NCBI GenBank assembly: GCA_036555515.1
Contig: DATBLC010000356.1
Location: 1 to 53,724 of the forward strand
Length of the DNA stretch: 53,724 bases
Direction: 5' to 3'
From: DATACQ01 sp036555515
GTDB taxonomy: Bacteria; Desulfobacterota; Binatia; UBA9968
In this document: in pieces, positions 53,530 through 53,724 of the stretch
Layout: every line of letters begins with the position of its first letter
Numbering within the stretch: position 1 is the first letter of the stretch
The notes under the pieces: model-generated
Databases searched by the model: none
What the model saw: the letters and a program-made list of their open reading frames with translations, nothing else
Told to the model about the DNA's origin: nothing
Translations under genes and position numbers: made by a program

Positions 53530-53724
53530 TCATTCCCGGCCACGCAACCCCCAGGACACGTCTTCCCGGATAATGGATTGCGCCAGGCGCGAGGAATGAG
53601 ATTCGAGATAGCGGCGCAACGCCTCTGCGAGCAACTCGTCAAAATCGCCTACCCATCCCTCCTCCAAGAACGCGCGCGCGCCCGCAACAAGTTGTTCCGG
53701 CAGCTCAGCCTGAATTGCAGTTTT
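53530..53724 (-). CDS. Partial antitoxin-like protein (CopG/ribbon-helix-helix style)
   Basis: The last 64 codons of a gene whose start is beyond the window edge. The visible part (AELPEQLVAGARAFLEEGWV, FDELLAEALRRYLESH) is an RHH-like antitoxin pattern with a basic C-terminus (REDVSWGLRGRE). The gene ends 64 bases before the nucleotidyltransferase-like gene. A toxin partner could lie further upstream. Confidence 0.6.
   Translation of the reverse strand, partial: KTAIQAELPEQLVAGARAFLEEGWVGDFDELLAEALRRYLESHSSRLAQSIIREDVSWGLRGRE

Noticed and set aside
1..53724. CRISPR arrays, tRNA or rRNA genes, insertion sequences
   Set aside because: No regular repeat-spacer pattern, no tRNA T-loop-like signature and no transposase-like protein were noticed on either strand by eye; a proper search was not possible.

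Overview
The window looks like chromosome from a GC-rich bacterium of the deltaproteobacterial type or a related soil lineage. The main reason is a conserved minus-strand housekeeping run, read from 14.5 kb down to 0.2 kb: tilS, ftsH, folP, cdaA, cdaR, glmM, pdxJ, nnr, tsaE, lysC, cimA, cysE. This order resembles the one known from Geobacter-like genomes, except that no acpS lies between pdxJ and nnr. Several neighbours overlap by an ATGA (lysC/cimA, glmM/pdxJ, cdaA/cdaR), which suggests one or two long transcripts. The lineage is an inference from gene order; no rRNA or tRNA gene was seen.

From 14.6 to 49.3 kb the character changes to accessory metabolism. It opens with a decayed CHAT-domain gene joined in frame to a Phd-type antitoxin remnant (14.7-15.3 kb), followed by a secreted CrtC/AttH-like protein. 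A plus-strand block then holds a tandem-rhodanese sulfurtransferase, a solute-binding-fold protein without signal peptide, an ornithine-cyclodeaminase-family enzyme and a luciferase-like flavin monooxygenase. The rest is rich in periplasmic solute-binding proteins (seven members of four families, no permease gene, one orphan ATPase) interleaved with hydrolases. These hydrolases are two paralogous D-aminoacylase-type amidohydrolases, three PF04909-type amidohydrolases, a UbiD-type prenylated-FMN decarboxylase, a Rieske oxygenase, a meta-cleavage-type alpha/beta hydrolase, two cupins, a haem-oxygenase-fold oxidase and a cysteine-free Asp/Glu-racemase-like protein. The set suggests uptake or sensing of organic acids and amides and their ring or amide cleavage and decarboxylation; the substrates cannot be read from the sequence.

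At 29.8-34.6 kb two tandem CheY-like regulators, a COG2984-type binding protein and an 806-residue histidine kinase lie in one direction and may form a binding-protein-coupled signalling unit.

From 49.5 kb to the end lies part of a defence island on the minus strand: a partial ribbon-helix-helix-like antitoxin, a nucleotidyltransferase-like protein, a small partner, a type I restriction subunit hsdR interrupted by one in-frame amber codon, and a YgjP-like metallopeptidase. hsdM and hsdS are not in the window. A family of GTTCAA-rich inverted repeats recurs in intergenic gaps across the window.
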